A DNA stretch of 64,000 nt from Microvelia longipes (GCA_018340805.1 JACMZG010000008.1:13049506-13113505); one strand, 5' to 3'. Positions 22,444 to 34,311 are shown, counted from the first letter of the stretch. Numbers and translations are program-made. The notes: generated by a model not told the origin, from the letters alone.

Positions 22444-23258
22444 GTCTATACCCCAATTCTAAAATGCAGATAATTAGTCACATCAAACGTGTCATTTGAG
22501 GTAATGTAATGATTGATGAAGTCGGCTTCTATCATAGTTTTATCTATTTGACCTCTTGATGAGTACAAGGCTCCTATATTTTCTTTTAGATCACTATTTT
22601 GTTCTTACTTATTATTTCGACAATTTTTCAGAGCTGAATGTAAAATATGAGTGCCTTACCCAAGAGATTTTCTCTCGCTTTAACTTTCTTGTAACTAGAA
22701 AATAATTCTGGCGTGGAAGTTAGCCTCACAAGTTTACTCTTCTTGGTTCATAGATGATGAAGCTGAGTTGAATATATGCTTTTGACATGACTACTATAAT
22801 ATTTGATATATTCACATCAATCTAATATATCTGTATATGCATTTATCTTACACCGACTATGATATCAATAGAGAAATGATATATTGTATTCATTATCCTC
22901 TCGATGCTTTGAAATCAAAGACACGAGCATGAAATTTAATATCTTCTAATAGAATTCATGGAAGATATCAATACCACCATAGATGCACATGGTGTGTATA
23001 CAAGGTTTCCTACACAAGTATTAGATAAGACTTATAGTGTTATAGCAAATGTATGTTAGATATCGATTAGACTTGATAATGAAATTGCAGTTAAGTGTTG
23101 CGTTAAATTGTTTCTTGATACTTAACTGATTCTTCCTTACTTCCTGAAAACAGGAAAGCATGGTAATAGATACAATTTAACACTTTATTTGTTAATTAAT
23201 GATAATCAATAATTTAGCGCTTAAAAATTACAACTATCAAACCTTAGTGTATATTTTT
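22444..23258. other. AT-rich intergenic DNA, nothing recognised
   Basis: No gene, RNA or element boundary could be supported. Confidence 0.4.
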
Positions 23259-23488
23259 TAGGTTAATAATGAAGACATCAGTCCTTTAGAGTTTGGCGAA
23301 GCCAAGCATCTTCAGTGTTAAACAATAAACAAAACAAACAACCACCACCAAAAAATTTAGTATTGGTGGTTATTTGTTTTGTTTATTGTTTAACACTGAA
23401 GATGCCTGGCTTGGCCATGCGAAACGTCTGTTATTAATGTTTATGTAAATAAAAACTCTAAAGGACTGATGTCTTCATTATTAACCTA
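23259..23488. mobile_element. 230-bp foldback element
   Basis: Outer arms: TAGGTTAATAATGAAGACAT at the left and its complement at the right, continuing through CAGTCCTTTAGAGTTT. Inner arms pair ATCTTCAGTGTTAAACAATA with its complement. The right half has about 30 extra bases (ACGTCTGTTATTAATGTTTA region) not matched on the left. Near 23,395-23,430 it reads CACTGAAGATGCC ... GCGAAACGTCTG, a motif resembling the CTGATGA...GAAA block of family B. No reading frame. Confidence 0.8.
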
Positions 23489-26216
23489 GAATTTAATTCT
23501 TAACAGTCCACTAAATATTTTGTTACTTAGTGTATATATTTGTATATATTAGATAGTTTAACAGACCTATGTACTAATATAACTTATTTACGGGAATTTT
23601 CTTTGGAACAAATGCGCTTGTGGAATACGCGTCAGGGCAGAAGTCAGACTCGGATGTATACTCTGCCAATTTTATAGCCATTGTATTGTATAAGGATAAT
23701 ACAAATTTACAAAATTTATATTATATTGTGAAAATATATATTAAATTTATATATTTATATATATTATATTAAAAATTATATTGTATTGTAACAGGATACG
23801 CCTTTACTTTAAAAAATTCAGACGAATTGTGGTGGATAATTGAGTAACTGCTCAAGTTATAAAGCACAAACCGAAACCTTTAAAAGAAATGGCAAAAAAG
23901 AGTTATTTAAATGACGCATAAATAAAATATGAAAAGTCCACACTTTTCATAATATTATTTTAATAATAGTTTCTATTGACAATTTAGAGCGTCACTGTTC
24001 CGACCAGGAAGCATAACCTGAAAACTTGAGCAAGTACTGCATTGGTAACCAAGAAAGAATTCTAAAGCAAACTCGCCCAGCTTGTGGACCGTCGCAACTA
24101 AATTACATACAAATGATAAATAATAGGACACCCACATTGATTTTAACTGCTTTTAGCGAATTTCTAGGACAAATTTCCTTGAAAAACATTCGCTAATGAG
24201 ATGTCTTCTGTGGTAGGGGTGGACCCAAGTGTGTCTAAAAACTGTTTCAGAAGTCCCTCGTATTTATTGTGAAACTTTATGTCTTGTAAACACGCTATAC
24301 AATTTTTATCTTATATCTCCTAGAAAACGAGCATATTTGTGTCATATCCTATTCAAATTTTATTATCTCCCCTTAAAATCTTACAATTTATTGTACAAAA
24401 CAACTTGTAACTAAAAGTGTCAAAATAATGCGTTTCAGGAATATCATTATAAATTATTGTAACCTACAAGAGTTACAATATTGTCAACATATTATTAAAA
24501 CCCCAGTTTCAATTATACAAGTAAACCATTTTGAATCCAATTATTTCTGTTTGTAACAGATAATTATAACAGTAATATATAGTAAACAACGTTTTACAAA
24601 TTCATATTGAACAGTAAATTACTGATTAACTTAAAGTTGATAAAACAGTCTAGTAAAATGAATTTACTCAGTCTACCTATAAGTTCGGACTTGGGTCGAA
24701 ATTTTACAATTGATACTAGTAATTATAGTAGATAAGAAAATGTTTATTTAAAATAATAATGCTACAAATGTACAAGTGTATCCTTGGTAAGACTAGTACA
24801 TTTGTTATTACATTTGTTCTATACTACAAATTGATGTATGACTACAAGACTTTGTCCTAAAACTTTGTCATTTTAAGCTTTTTAGCGAATTAGAAAAGAA
24901 ACAAAAAAGTGGCTTCTTATAATTATAAACATAACTAAGTCTTATTTGAACTAAAAGTAATAAAAATGCACTTAAAGCATTTTTATGTTGGGTAATGACA
25001 TGACACTCTTTCTCTACTGTTCTTTTATAACCTTATACTTCTTTCTCCTTATATTCTGTTCTAATGCTGCAAAGAAAAAATACTAAAACTTATCAAACAA
25101 ATTTACTAAAAAAACGGTCGTAAATCCAGCGAATTTTCTTCATCGGACGTTTTCACTCGGACTTGAAAAGGAGTCACAGTTCTTGATACAACCTTTGTCA
25201 TGTCTCTCTCATTTGCGCATATTTCTCAAGAGAATTCGCTCAAATATTTTAGCATAACATTATACCTGTACGTAAGGTGTTGAGAGGGATTAAGATTTGT
25301 TATTACTTTAACTTTTTAATTTAAGAGTTTTCTTATAACAAGAAAAACACTCGTTAAAAACTTTACTACAATAACCTTCAAAGAAACCTTAAAACAAGCA
25401 AAATATAAACACCTAAATCCGGTTCTTCAAAAAACGTAAGATACTTTTAATTTCTATTTTATAGCAATTATTAATTAAAACAAAAATTATTTGTTAATTT
25501 TGTTTTATTGATTTGGTTTTAACTGTTTAAAAATTAATTCTTGCTCTAATATGATTTTTTTACTCTCAATAGGTTTGGAGATAAAGATGATCATATATAA
25601 TTTTAAATTTTGTTTACTTGGCGAACGAGTTGAACCTTATTACATGGCTTGGCTCCACTTTTAACTTTTCAAAGATTCCGTGTATGATAAACAGTTAAAG
25701 TTTAAAAGAAAAGGCAAAACAGAGTCCTCCAGGTAAAATTAATTAATTACAGGGAAGATAAAGGATAACAAAAGAACAAGGGAAGCAGAAGAAAGAAATA
25801 ACTAATAAAGGAAATGTACAAGTAAATCTTTTTACCCCCATTCTTCCTAATACCGAAATCCCTTTTTTACTTACCTTTCCTCCATTTTGTCTTTAAAAAA
25901 ATCCTAAAAGGGCTAATGTAATAACAATAGTAGAGGGGCGAAATAAGAGAAAATAGAAATAGAAAAAAAAGAAGTGGAAACAAAATAAAATTATAAAATT
26001 TTTAAAGCCTTTGGAAAAAAAGGTTTAAAAGGAATAAACTCTTCTTTTATACACAAAAATTGGTTTTTGTATTTGGAGTTTTTTTTTGTTTCTGCTTTGT
26101 ATTGAGATTATAAGCGTGAATGAGTTTAGTATTTCTCTTATGTTTTGCACTGAATTGAGTTCTTTATTATAATTACATGTTTAAAAAGTAATTAAATGTT
26201 TCAATGGATAATGTTA
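23489..26216. other. Long AT-rich stretch without recognisable genes
   Basis: No coding or RNA gene supported. A block at about 23,845-23,900 (GATAATTGAGTAACTGCTCA, then TAAAGCACAAACCGAAACC) recurs at about 50,063-50,118 (GATAATTGAGTAACTGTTCA, TAAAACATAAACCGGAACC), so another old dispersed repeat exists here. TA-rich pieces lie at 23,715-23,790. Confidence 0.45.
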
Positions 26217-26799
26217 CTGCATGATTGTAGTAATGGCGCCACTCCAAAGCAGTTATGTCATTACCGCAATCTAGTCTAATAGCAGCACTGCAATGTAGTA
26301 ATGCCACTATTGCAATGTAGTAATGGTGCCACTGCAATATGATAATGCCACTATCGCAATGTAGTAATGGTACCACTGCAATATGATAATGCCACTATCG
26401 CAATGTAGTAATGGTGCCACTGCAATATAATAATGCCACTATCGCATTGTAGTAATGGTACCACTCCAATGCAGTTATGCCACTACCGCAATCTAATAAT
26501 GGCACCACTGCAATGTAGTAATGCCACTATCGCAATGTATAATACTGCAATATGTAATGCGCAATGTATAATGGTGCCACTGCAATATGATAATGCCACT
26601 ATCGCAATGTAGTAATGGTACCACCTGCAATATGATAATGCCACTATCGCATAGTAATGTAACTAATCACTGCAATGTAGCCACTATCGCAATGTAGTAA
26701 TGTACCACTCCAATGCAGTTATGCCACTACCGCAATCTAATTATGGCACCACTGCAATGTGGTAATGCCACTATCGCAATGAAGTAATGTTACCTCGCA
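26217..26799. repeat. 22-bp tandem array (minisatellite)
   Basis: About 26 units of 22 bp. Two main variants often alternate: GCAATGTAGTAATGGTACC+ACT and GCAATATGATAATGCC+ACTATC, giving a 44-bp higher-order period. Several units near 26,520-26,680 have lost bases. Frames on the minus strand here (for example 26,376-26,173) are by-products of the repeat. Confidence 0.9.
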
Positions 26800-26826
26800 A
26801 CATTCCTTGCAAGAATTAGGAATGTT
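26799..26826. repeat. Small hairpin at the array edge
   Basis: AACATTCCT (26,799-26,807) and AGGAATGTT (26,818-26,826) are exact complements at the right boundary of the tandem array. Confidence 0.65.
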
Positions 26827-26954
26827 GTGCTATTAACATTAAATAAAAATATAGTTATTCAATAGACTTTTTGACACTTTTGACCTGTTTTATACGTCCC
26901 CAATTAATTTTGTAATGTCATCACGTTGCAAGAATTGCAATTGATATTAATATT

Positions 26955-27060
26955 AAAAAAATGGGTAAAGGGTAACTCGGAACATTTTTGACCTTGCCAG
27001 ATTTGCTACGCTCACCCTTACTACGTCGGACTCGCTTCATTCGTCCTCGAACAAATAATA
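26955..27060 (+). repeat. Family A 5' fragment
   Basis: It reads ATGGGTAAAGGGTAACTCGG, then GATTTGCTACGCTCACCC, then CGGACTCGCTTCATTCGTCC, in the family A order. Confidence 0.7.
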
Positions 27061-27100
27061 TCATAAGGCTTTCGGCTACTTGGCGGCTATGTTGCTTGCT

Positions 27101-27130
27101 AAAGCCTCACTATAATTATAGTGAGGTTTT
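27101..27130. repeat. Small hairpin
   Basis: CCTCACTATAATTATAGTGAGG is a perfect 22-base palindrome at 27,105-27,126 with an A-rich left flank and a T-rich right flank. It resembles a bacterial terminator by shape only, and in this context is a short inverted repeat of unknown role. Confidence 0.8.
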
Positions 27131-27465
27131 TATTTTCATTTGTTGTTAATTCAAGAGAACGTAGTGCTCTCGTCAACAACACTTTCCATCCATTTATTTT
27201 GTTTATAGATTACAACTAGCTATTATATTGCTCGTTTTAATCTTTTATTTTCTAGATTAATTTATTTTCGTTACACGCAAACGATTATCATTTGGACATT
27301 ATGTATATTTCAGTATTAAACTAGTGGAATGTTTTGAACATTTTTATTTACACACACAATTATACAGAAAATGTATTGTGTGAACCGGAGCCATATTGTA
27401 TTGCATGTACGTTGATTTACTCTTACATATTACATTTACTTATTTAAACCGTAAATAAATATGAA
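27127..27465. other. AT-rich intergenic DNA
   Basis: Nothing recognised. Confidence 0.4.
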
Positions 27466-27645
27466 AAGTATTGTGTTTGCTAAAAAATCAGGTGCCGGTG
27501 TGTCACCAGAATTATCCGATTTAGGTGTTTTCAAGCCCCCCTAAGTGAGGACGAGCGACGCAAGTCCGAAGTAGGAAAGATGAGTGTTGCGAATCCGATG
27601 TGATGAGGGAAATTTCCAAAGTACCCCGTACCCGATTTTTTTAAT
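27466..27645 (-). repeat. Family A, internally deleted reverse copy
   Basis: The 3' end of family A read backwards (AAAAGTATTGTGTTTGCTAA, then CCGGTGTGTCACCAG) joins directly to the 5' block (GAGGACGAGCGACGCAAGTC, CGAATCCGATGTGATGAGG, GTACCCCGTACCCG). The middle of the repeat is missing. Confidence 0.7.
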
Positions 27646-27657
27646 TATATATATTTA

Positions 27658-29898
27658 GTACAGTCAATGAAGCATAATACCTCCGATTTGCTTGCCTATC
27701 GATGGAATGACTTGAAAATTTGGAATTAGTCTTATCTCAACCTTAACTTGAAAGGTGACATTGACCCACAGGGTGCTTTTTTCCTGGGGGGTGTTGCCAC
27801 CCCATCTTGAGGGTGGAAATTTTTTCGGTCAAAATAACACCAGAAATCGATCAATTGACTTATTTAAAGAAAATAATGTAGTATGAAGTTTTTTCATAAA
27901 AGCAATACTTTTCGTGTTATTAGCGATTGAAAACTCCGAATTTTCCCGCGTTTTTTAACAATTTTTTGGCAATATCTCAAGAATTAAGCATTTTAGCGAT
28001 AATTTTATAAGGAACAAAATTGTAGTAGATAAAAAAACAAACAAATCCCTTTTTGCAAAAGTACTTTAAGTGCAATAGTAAGCGAGATATTGGAGGTAGA
28101 ATCCGGTTTTTTTTTGTCCGTACTCATATCGTAGTATTCAAAGCCATTTAGCAGGCAACAGATGTATTTTACGAATATGTCTATGGAAAGGTTTTTTATA
28201 GTGCCTGAAAAGACCTTTAAAATGAGTACTGTTAAAAGTCTTTTGAACGCAAATTCGGATTTGTCATATAAAAACTAGGGACATTAAAATTTTTAAACAA
28301 AAAATGTATGAGTTTAGTAAGCACCATTTCCACCAAATTAAAAATTAATCGTATCCCGTCAGAAGATTACTTTAATGTGATGATATCAATGGGATCATAG
28401 TGGTTTAGCCGGTTTGGAATGCATAATTTTCTAAAAAATTACGATTTAAAGAAATTTTTTTATTTCAAATTTTTAAAAAAAATTTCTTTTTCTTGATATT
28501 TCAAAGAAACAAAGAAAGATACGCAAAAAATTGTAGAGATAAAAAATATAGGTATTTTTTAACAAAAATTTTGGTTTTTTATTTTTTTCTTTCAGTTAAA
28601 AATTGACGGAGATATGACTGTTCAAAGAGCACGCGGTAGTACAATGACAACCTATTTTTAGCCCTTTAACCCTTCGCCATTTGAAAACGATGGGTTTTAC
28701 ACCATATGTTAATAAAACAAATTTTGTAGCTCTTTTAATTACCTTCAAAAATAGTTTTTGTAGACTGCGCTAGCTTAAAAATTGTAGGAGTTATGGTCAA
28801 AAAACAAAATGCTTTTTTTTAAATTTGGTAAAATTTAATTTTCGGAGCACAAAAATTTAGGAGCAGAGTGAAATAAACGTAAATTGTATGTATGTATACG
28901 TATATACGTAAAACATATATGCTGTGGAGACAACTGCGAGAATAACCCTCCAATTGACCAAGAAGATCACGACAGCGACTCCGATCCTGAATAATGAACT
29001 TATGATTTTTGTTAAGTTGTATCAATTGATTTCTTGTATTAAAGTTATTTTTATGTTACATTTAATAAATAATATATAATAAATTTATTATTTTCATTCA
29101 AAACCGATTAATATAAGTAATCGCATAAAATTATTTTTTTAAAAAATACATTTTGCAAATTAGGGATGGTTTTTGGGGGTTGAATACTTTGAACAATTTA
29201 AATTCATGTACTAGAATATAAAATTACACGTGCTATATAATTAAATTGTATGACAATATTTTATGTAAAATATAATGGTATGAAAATAAATTTTTAACAT
29301 TATTTTAAACTTAGGGGTTGTTTTTAAGGGTTGAAAAGTTTAAACATTATGCTACTCATTCTTGAAAATGTGAAACGATATTAAAATCATTTTCAGTCAT
29401 ATAAAAGTATTTTTTTTTTAATTTTTTTAATTTAGAGGTTGTTTTTTAAAATTGTACAGTTTTTTAAGGGTTGAAAGGGAGTAAAACATATCATAATGAT
29501 GTTGGAGAACGTGAAACAATATTCGTTCTGTATTTAAATAATTTTCAGTTATAAAAAAGTAATTTTTATTATTATTTTTAATGTATTATTATTTTTAAAA
29601 GTCGTTTGTGGGGGTTTTAAAATCATTTAAGGGTTGAAAAAATGGTTCAGTATATAATAATCAAGTTAAGTAATAATAATAATTGTCACACATTTTGTTT
29701 TAACAAGTTAAAAATCCTAAATCTGAATTTTTTGATAAAGGGGTGGTTTTCACCCCTTAAAAATAAAAAGCACCCTGCGGGCCAATGTCACCTTTGAAGG
29801 TAAGGGTAAGATAAGCCTAATTCAAAATTTTCAGGTAAATCGGTTGATAGGCAAGCAAATCGGAGGTAAGGCTCGATTTTCATCTTCAATGACTGTAC
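27658..29898. mobile_element. 2.24-kb non-coding TIR element
   Basis: The ends are long imperfect inverted repeats of about 110-130 bp. The left begins GTACAGTCAATGAAG, and the right end read backwards begins GTACAGTCATTGAAG. Both then share CCTCCGATTTGCTTGCCTAT, a TTATCT-rich stretch, AAGGTGACATTG and the GGGTGC box. TA lies on both sides (27,656-27,657 and 29,899-29,900). An alternative boundary, TA then CAGTCA, puts the TA at 27,659 and 29,896. TA duplication and a CAGT-type end would fit a Tc1/mariner/pogo-like non-autonomous element. The inside has no frame beyond 68 residues. It has AT-rich unique sequence on the left and degenerate tandem units of very roughly 120-170 bp on the right (see next entry). 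Confidence 0.75.
29158..29760. repeat. Degenerate internal tandem units of the TIR element
   Basis: A GGGGTTGTTTTT...AAGGGTTGAAA box recurs at about 29,162, 29,310, 29,431, 29,600 and, weakly, 29,738. In the inner units it is followed by a GTGAAACGATATT/GTGAAACAATATT box and TTTTCAGTTATAAAAAAGTA. Units differ in length and have diverged strongly. Confidence 0.6.
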
Positions 29899-29934
29899 TA
29901 ATTTTCCTGGTGAGATTGGTGGGTCCAGGATAAT

Positions 29935-30226
29935 TTAGGATATTTTTTTATTATATACTTTTCCTCATTTTTACCCTAGGTATATATAGAAAAAATATTG
30001 TTTTTTTTCAACAAAAATCCAAAATCAAAACATCCAAAATCAGAATGTCATTGGAATTATCCGTTTCAGGTGCTTTTAAGATCTCCTGAGTAGTGTTCTC
30101 AAAGTTGTCTGTCTGTATTTGTGTTCATCGTAGCTCCCAGTGTATTTATACTAGAGAATTGAAACTTTGTACAAAAATTATTCTATAGGTGTAGTTGTGC
30201 TTTCCGGAAATTATTGTTTTATAATG
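29935..30226 (-). repeat. Family A copy, left part (split by copia)
   Basis: Reverse-oriented family A: TATACTTTTCCTCATTTTTA, CCGTTTCAGGTGCTTTTAAG, GTCTGTCTGTATTTGTGTTC, ending at TTCCGGAAATTATTGTTTTA. The rest of the same copy resumes at 34,451, after the copia element and its duplicated TAATG. Confidence 0.85.
30222..30226. repeat. Target-site duplication TAATG (left copy)
   Basis: The identical pentamer follows the 3' LTR at 34,446-34,450. Five bases is the usual duplication for copia integrases. Confidence 0.9.
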
Positions 30227-30347
30227 TGTCAAATGTGTCACTGTCACTAGTCAAGTGATTTAATTTTTTTCATGTTAATATTGTGTATTATACATTTGTT
30301 GCCTTTAGCATCTTATAAAAGTAGTAATTTTTCAATTAACTCTAATA
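30227..30347 (+). repeat. 5' LTR of copia element
   Basis: 121 bp beginning TGTCAAATGTGTCACTG and ending CTCTAATA. It holds a TATA-like CTTATAAAAG at about 30,311-30,320, which could serve as the element's promoter. Compared with the 3' LTR it differs by one base (TTCAATTAAC here, TTCAGTTAAC there). Confidence 0.93.
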
Positions 30348-30357
30348 GGTTATGGGC
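30348..30357 (+). promoter_or_regulatory. Primer-binding site, half-tRNA-iMet type
   Basis: GGTTATGGGC starts directly after the LTR. It matches the Drosophila copia-type site that pairs with an internal fragment of initiator methionine tRNA rather than with its 3' end. The match is from memory of the family; the position fits exactly. Confidence 0.75.
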
Positions 30358-30398
30358 ATTAATTGAAAAATTCTCAAGAACTTTTCAATCTTTCCAAT

Positions 30399-31907
30399 AT
30401 GAATTCAAATCAAATTGAAAAACTTGGAAGAGACAATTTTGAAACATGGAAGTTTCAAATGAAGATGCTATTGATTCAAAATGATCTGTGGGAAGCCATT
30501 GAAGACGATAAGCCTAACGATGCCGAAACTTTAGTGACCTGGAGTCGAAAAGACAAGAAAGCTATGTCGACAATTGTCTTGGGGATTCAGCCATCTGAGC
30601 TTATTCATATCAAGCACTGTCAACATGCCCGGGAAACATGGTTGGTTTTGGAGCAGGTTTATCAACCCAAAGGTCCCATTAGAATGGTAAAACTTATTAA
30701 AGATTTATTATCCCTAAAAAAGTCAAACTCCATTTCTATGCAAGATCACATCAATAAATTCTTCTCCTTAGTCGATTCGCTCAAAGCAATCGATGGAGCC
30801 CCAACCGATGAATTTCTTTCTGTTCTATTAATCTGTAGTTTGCCTGAAGAATACGACAATTTTAGGTGTGCTATAGAATCTAGAGATTCACTTCCCAAAC
30901 TAGATACGATTAAGGTAAAAATGCTAGAGGAAGAAAATGCTCGTCATTCAAAAACTGATGATACCCAAGCATTTTTTTCTCCTCATCAATCCAACAATAT
31001 GAATCAAAAAAGTTATCCTAATTGTCAATGCTCATGTCAAAAACAAATAAATACCCCAACTGGAAAAAATTCTAAAAAGAAATTTAAAAAGAAAAATAAT
31101 CGGGCTAATTTGTCTAAACATGATACTGATGACAATATAGGAACAGCTTTATCAATCTCTGACACTGATGATATAAAACAAAATTTTTTTATCGATAGTG
31201 GCGCTACAAGCCATCTTTGCTGTCTTAAAGATAAATTTATTGACTTGGAACCAATTTCAAATTCAACTATATCTTTGGCTGATGACAGAAAATTAAAAGT
31301 TGAAGGTATTGGTACCGTAAAATTTTACGCAAAAGTAAAAAATAAGTCAAGTTTAATATTTTTAAAACAAACACTTTATGTTCCCGGGTTGAAAACAAAT
31401 TTAATTTCTGTGTCAAAAATGACATCAAATCCAGGAGTTGTTGTGAATTTTAAAAATAAAAATTGTTATGTGTCAGCAAAAGATAAAACTGTTATTGAAG
31501 CTTACAATAAAAGTAATCTTTATAAAGTAAAATTGTTTAGAGATAACGAGTTATGCAACAAAGTTAGTAATAGCAAAAATGCACTACCACTTAATACTTG
31601 GCATTTAAGATACGGACATCTAAATTTTAATGATATTCAAACTCTTAGTTCAAAATCATTAGTCCATGGTCTTTCCATCCAATCAAACAAAGTTCGCTCA
31701 GAATGTGAAAATTGTTTGAAAGGAAAAATGTCACGGCTTCCGTTTCCCAAATCTGACAGTAAAACTAAAAACATGTTAGAACTAATCCATTCTGATGTAT
31801 GTACAATGAATATTCCATCTCTTGGAGGTAGCAAATATTTTATTACGTTTATCGATGACTATTCCAGAAAAATGTTTGTTTTATTTCAACTTTTAAAAAT
31901 CTGGTAG
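30399..31907 (+). CDS. Copia gag, protease and N-terminal integrase (truncated by frameshift)
   Basis: First part of the copia polyprotein. I choose the ATG at 30,399 (MNSNQIEKLGRDNFETWKFQ) because the earlier in-frame start at 30,363 is a TTG. Gag residues about 1-210 show the copia/UBN2 pattern (LGRDNFETWK, later ETWLVLEQVYQ). A lysine-rich stretch follows. The usual CX2CX4HX4C zinc knuckle is not present; only a short NCQCSCQKQ lies there. The protease DSGATSHLC motif begins near residue 266, followed by LYVPGLKTNLISVSK. The integrase zinc domain is H..H..C..C (HLRYGHL ... CENCLKG), then IHSDVCTMNIPSLGG and FIDDYSRKMF of the catalytic core. The frame then shifts near 31,885 and stops at 31,907; a short deletion is likely, since the usual spacer before the next block is missing. 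Particle protein, maturation and integration roles are inferred from family. Confidence 0.88.
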   Translation: MNSNQIEKLGRDNFETWKFQMKMLLIQNDLWEAIEDDKPNDAETLVTWSRKDKKAMSTIVLGIQPSELIHIKHCQHARETWLVLEQVYQPKGPIRMVKLIKDLLSLKKSNSISMQDHINKFFSLVDSLKAIDGAPTDEFLSVLLICSLPEEYDNFRCAIESRDSLPKLDTIKVKMLEEENARHSKTDDTQAFFSPHQSNNMNQKSYPNCQCSCQKQINTPTGKNSKKKFKKKNNRANLSKHDTDDNIGTALSISDTDDIKQNFFIDSGATSHLCCLKDKFIDLEPISNSTISLADDRKLKVEGIGTVKFYAKVKNKSSLIFLKQTLYVPGLKTNLISVSKMTSNPGVVVNFKNKNCYVSAKDKTVIEAYNKSNLYKVKLFRDNELCNKVSNSKNALPLNTWHLRYGHLNFNDIQTLSSKSLVHGLSIQSNKVRSECENCLKGKMSRLPFPKSDSKTKNMLELIHSDVCTMNIPSLGGSKYFITFIDDYSRKMFVLFQLLKIW

Positions 31908-34297
31908 AAAATCAAACTAATAAAAAAATTAAAGTTCTGAGATCCGATAATGGCTTAGAATACTGTAACAAACAGTTTAAAACTTATATCGATGAGCATG
32001 GAATAATTCATCAGCTCTCTGCTGAATACACACCTCAGCAAAATGGATTAGCTGAACGGGCTAACCGTACACTAGTTGAAATGACTCGATGCATTTTGTT
32101 ACATGCAAATCTCCCTAACAATCTATGGGCTGAAATATTATCAGCAGCGACGTATATAAGAAACCGCTGTCCATCTCAACCCATTGAAAAAACTCCTGAA
32201 GAAATCTGGACGGGTAAAAAACCTACCGTAATTCACTTCAGAGTAATTGGTTCTAAATGTTTTGTTCTAAATAAAAAACCAGGAAAACCGAAATTAGCCC
32301 CACGTTCGAAAGAATATATTTTGGTTGGTTACTCAGAAGAGTGCAAAGCTTATAAACTCTGGGAACCTGGTACAAAAAATGTTTTGAAAAGTAGAGATGT
32401 CAAATTTATTGAACTACTTGAGCCTAAAATTTTTGAAAAGAATAATCAAATAAACATAGAAACAAATAAAAACAATAATTATATTGACTACAGTTTTACC
32501 AATGAATCAAATGACTTAGAAGTCAAAGATTCAGGGGGCGATAGTAAAACAATAACTGTTAGTCAAGAACAAATCCCTGATCAATCTAATTCAAATCCAT
32601 TGCCAAATCCTGACCCTTTACTTTCAACAAGTTCTAATTATCTAAATTCAAACTATTCTGATCCTACTCCAAGTACTAGTGGTGAACCTTTGACTGATAA
32701 TAATCTCCTGACCAACAATTGTTTTCTGGCTGACATATCGGTGCAAGAAGCTATGAAAAGCAACGAAAAAAATCAGTGGCTTGAGGCTATGCAAACCGAG
32801 TATGATTCATTAATAGAAAACAATACTTGGGAGTTAGTCAATCTACCAGAAGGAAGAACCACAGTATCATGTCGATGGGTACTGACTAAAAAGTACAAAT
32901 CTGACGGCACTCTAGAGCGGCACAAAGCTCGACTCGTTGCACGAGGATTTTCACAGCGACATGGAGTAGATTACGATTAAACTTACTCGCCTGTGGTAAG
33001 ATTTAGCTCGCTAAGGTTGTTATTAGCTATATCAGCAGAGCTTAACCTAGTACTCCATCAAATGGATGTTACTACGGCATATCTTAACGGCGACTTAGAT
33101 ACAGAAGTGTATATGGATCAACCCCAAGAATTTGCCGTAAAAGGTAGTGAAGGCAAGGTATGTAGACTCAAAAAATCATTATACGGTCTAAAACCATCAG
33201 GAAGACAATGGAACATAAAATTAGATCAAAAGCTAAAATCATTAGGATACAATCAATTAAAATCTGAACCCTGTTTGTATTTTAGACACAACAATAAAGG
33301 TCTTATCATAATAGCAGTGTTCGTAGACGATCTTACGATTGCATCATCTTCTCTAGAATGTATAAATGAAGCAAAATCACAACTATCTCAACACTTCAAA
33401 ATGAAGGATATGGGTGAGCTTCACTATTTTCTAGGAGTTAAGATTGAGAAGAAAGAAAATTCGATTATGCTAAATCAATCTCGATATATCGAAACGATTT
33501 TAGAGAGGTTTGGCATGAGCGAGTGCAGACCCGCAACATCACCGATGGATGCAAACTTAAAACTCGTAAAAGAGCCTAAAGAGGTGGGACTCAGAGTAAG
33601 AGTAGATAAGACTGAATATCAAAGTCTTATCGGATCGCTAATGTACCTGACAACAGCTACTCGACCGGATATGGCATTTAGTGTAAACAAGCTAGCACAA
33701 TACGCCACTGATCCGAGAGTCCAACATCTCACAGCAGCAAAGAGGTTGCTTAGGTACTTAAGAGCTACTAGCGACTATCAACTCATCTATTCTCCGACTG
33801 GCGAACCATTGGTAGGATATGCTGATGCTGACTGGGCAGGGGATGAAGATAGCCGTAAGTCTAGAACAGGTTACTGTTTCATATTAGCTGGAGCGGCCGT
33901 CGCCTGGGAAGCAAAGAAACAGTCAACGGTTGCTTAATCCAGTACTGAGGCAGAGTATATGGCGTTATCTCAAGCTGCAAATGAAGCAGTCAATTTGCGA
34001 CGAATCTTGGAAGAGATAAATGGTGGTACACTAATTCAAGGACCGACCAAGGTGTTTTGTGATAATATTGGAGCCGGAGAGTTAGCGAAAAATCCAGTCT
34101 ATCACAAACGCACTAAGCACATTGATGTTAAATATCACCATATAAGAGAGAAGATCGAGGCAAAAATCATTAATGTCCAGTATAAAGGGACAAATGAGAT
34201 GACAGTAGATATATTTACTAAAAGCCTCGATCGAATAAAAAATGGAAGACATGCTGCCGCACTCGGACTTCGAACCATCCCTAGTGCAACCAACTAA
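31888..34297 (+). pseudogene. Copia integrase core, RT and RNase H with two stops
   Basis: The polyprotein continues in a second frame. Integrase: VLRSDNGLEYC, then YTPQQNGLAERANRTL with the catalytic Asp and Glu, then the copia GKKP...HFRVIGSKCF block. An acidic/Asn-Ser linker follows. RT starts with EAMQTEYDSLIENNTWELV, then CRWVLTKKYKSDGT and RHKARLVARGFSQ. An in-frame TAA (32,978-32,980) replaces the expected codon before TYSPVVR. RT goes on with HQMDVTTAYLNGDL, LYGLKPSGRQW and the active site FVDDLTIAS (about 33,320). RNase H shows YADADWAGDEDSRKSRTGY. A second stop (33,935-33,937) precedes SSTEAEYMAL. The frame ends at 34,297 with CDNIGAGELAKNP and KHIDVKYHHIRE. Both stops can be explained by single-base changes. 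Confidence 0.9.
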
Positions 34298-34311
34298 TCA
34301 CTGACACAGCG

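Noticed and set aside
26173..26376. 67-residue minus-strand frame
   Set aside because: It lies largely within the 22-bp tandem array, whose 22-base period cannot keep one codon pattern.
26217..26799. CRISPR array
   Set aside because: Units are contiguous with no unique spacers; it is a minisatellite.
27101..27130. Rho-independent terminator shape
   Set aside because: A hairpin with T-run is present, but nothing else is bacterial; a short inverted repeat in eukaryotic DNA is simpler.
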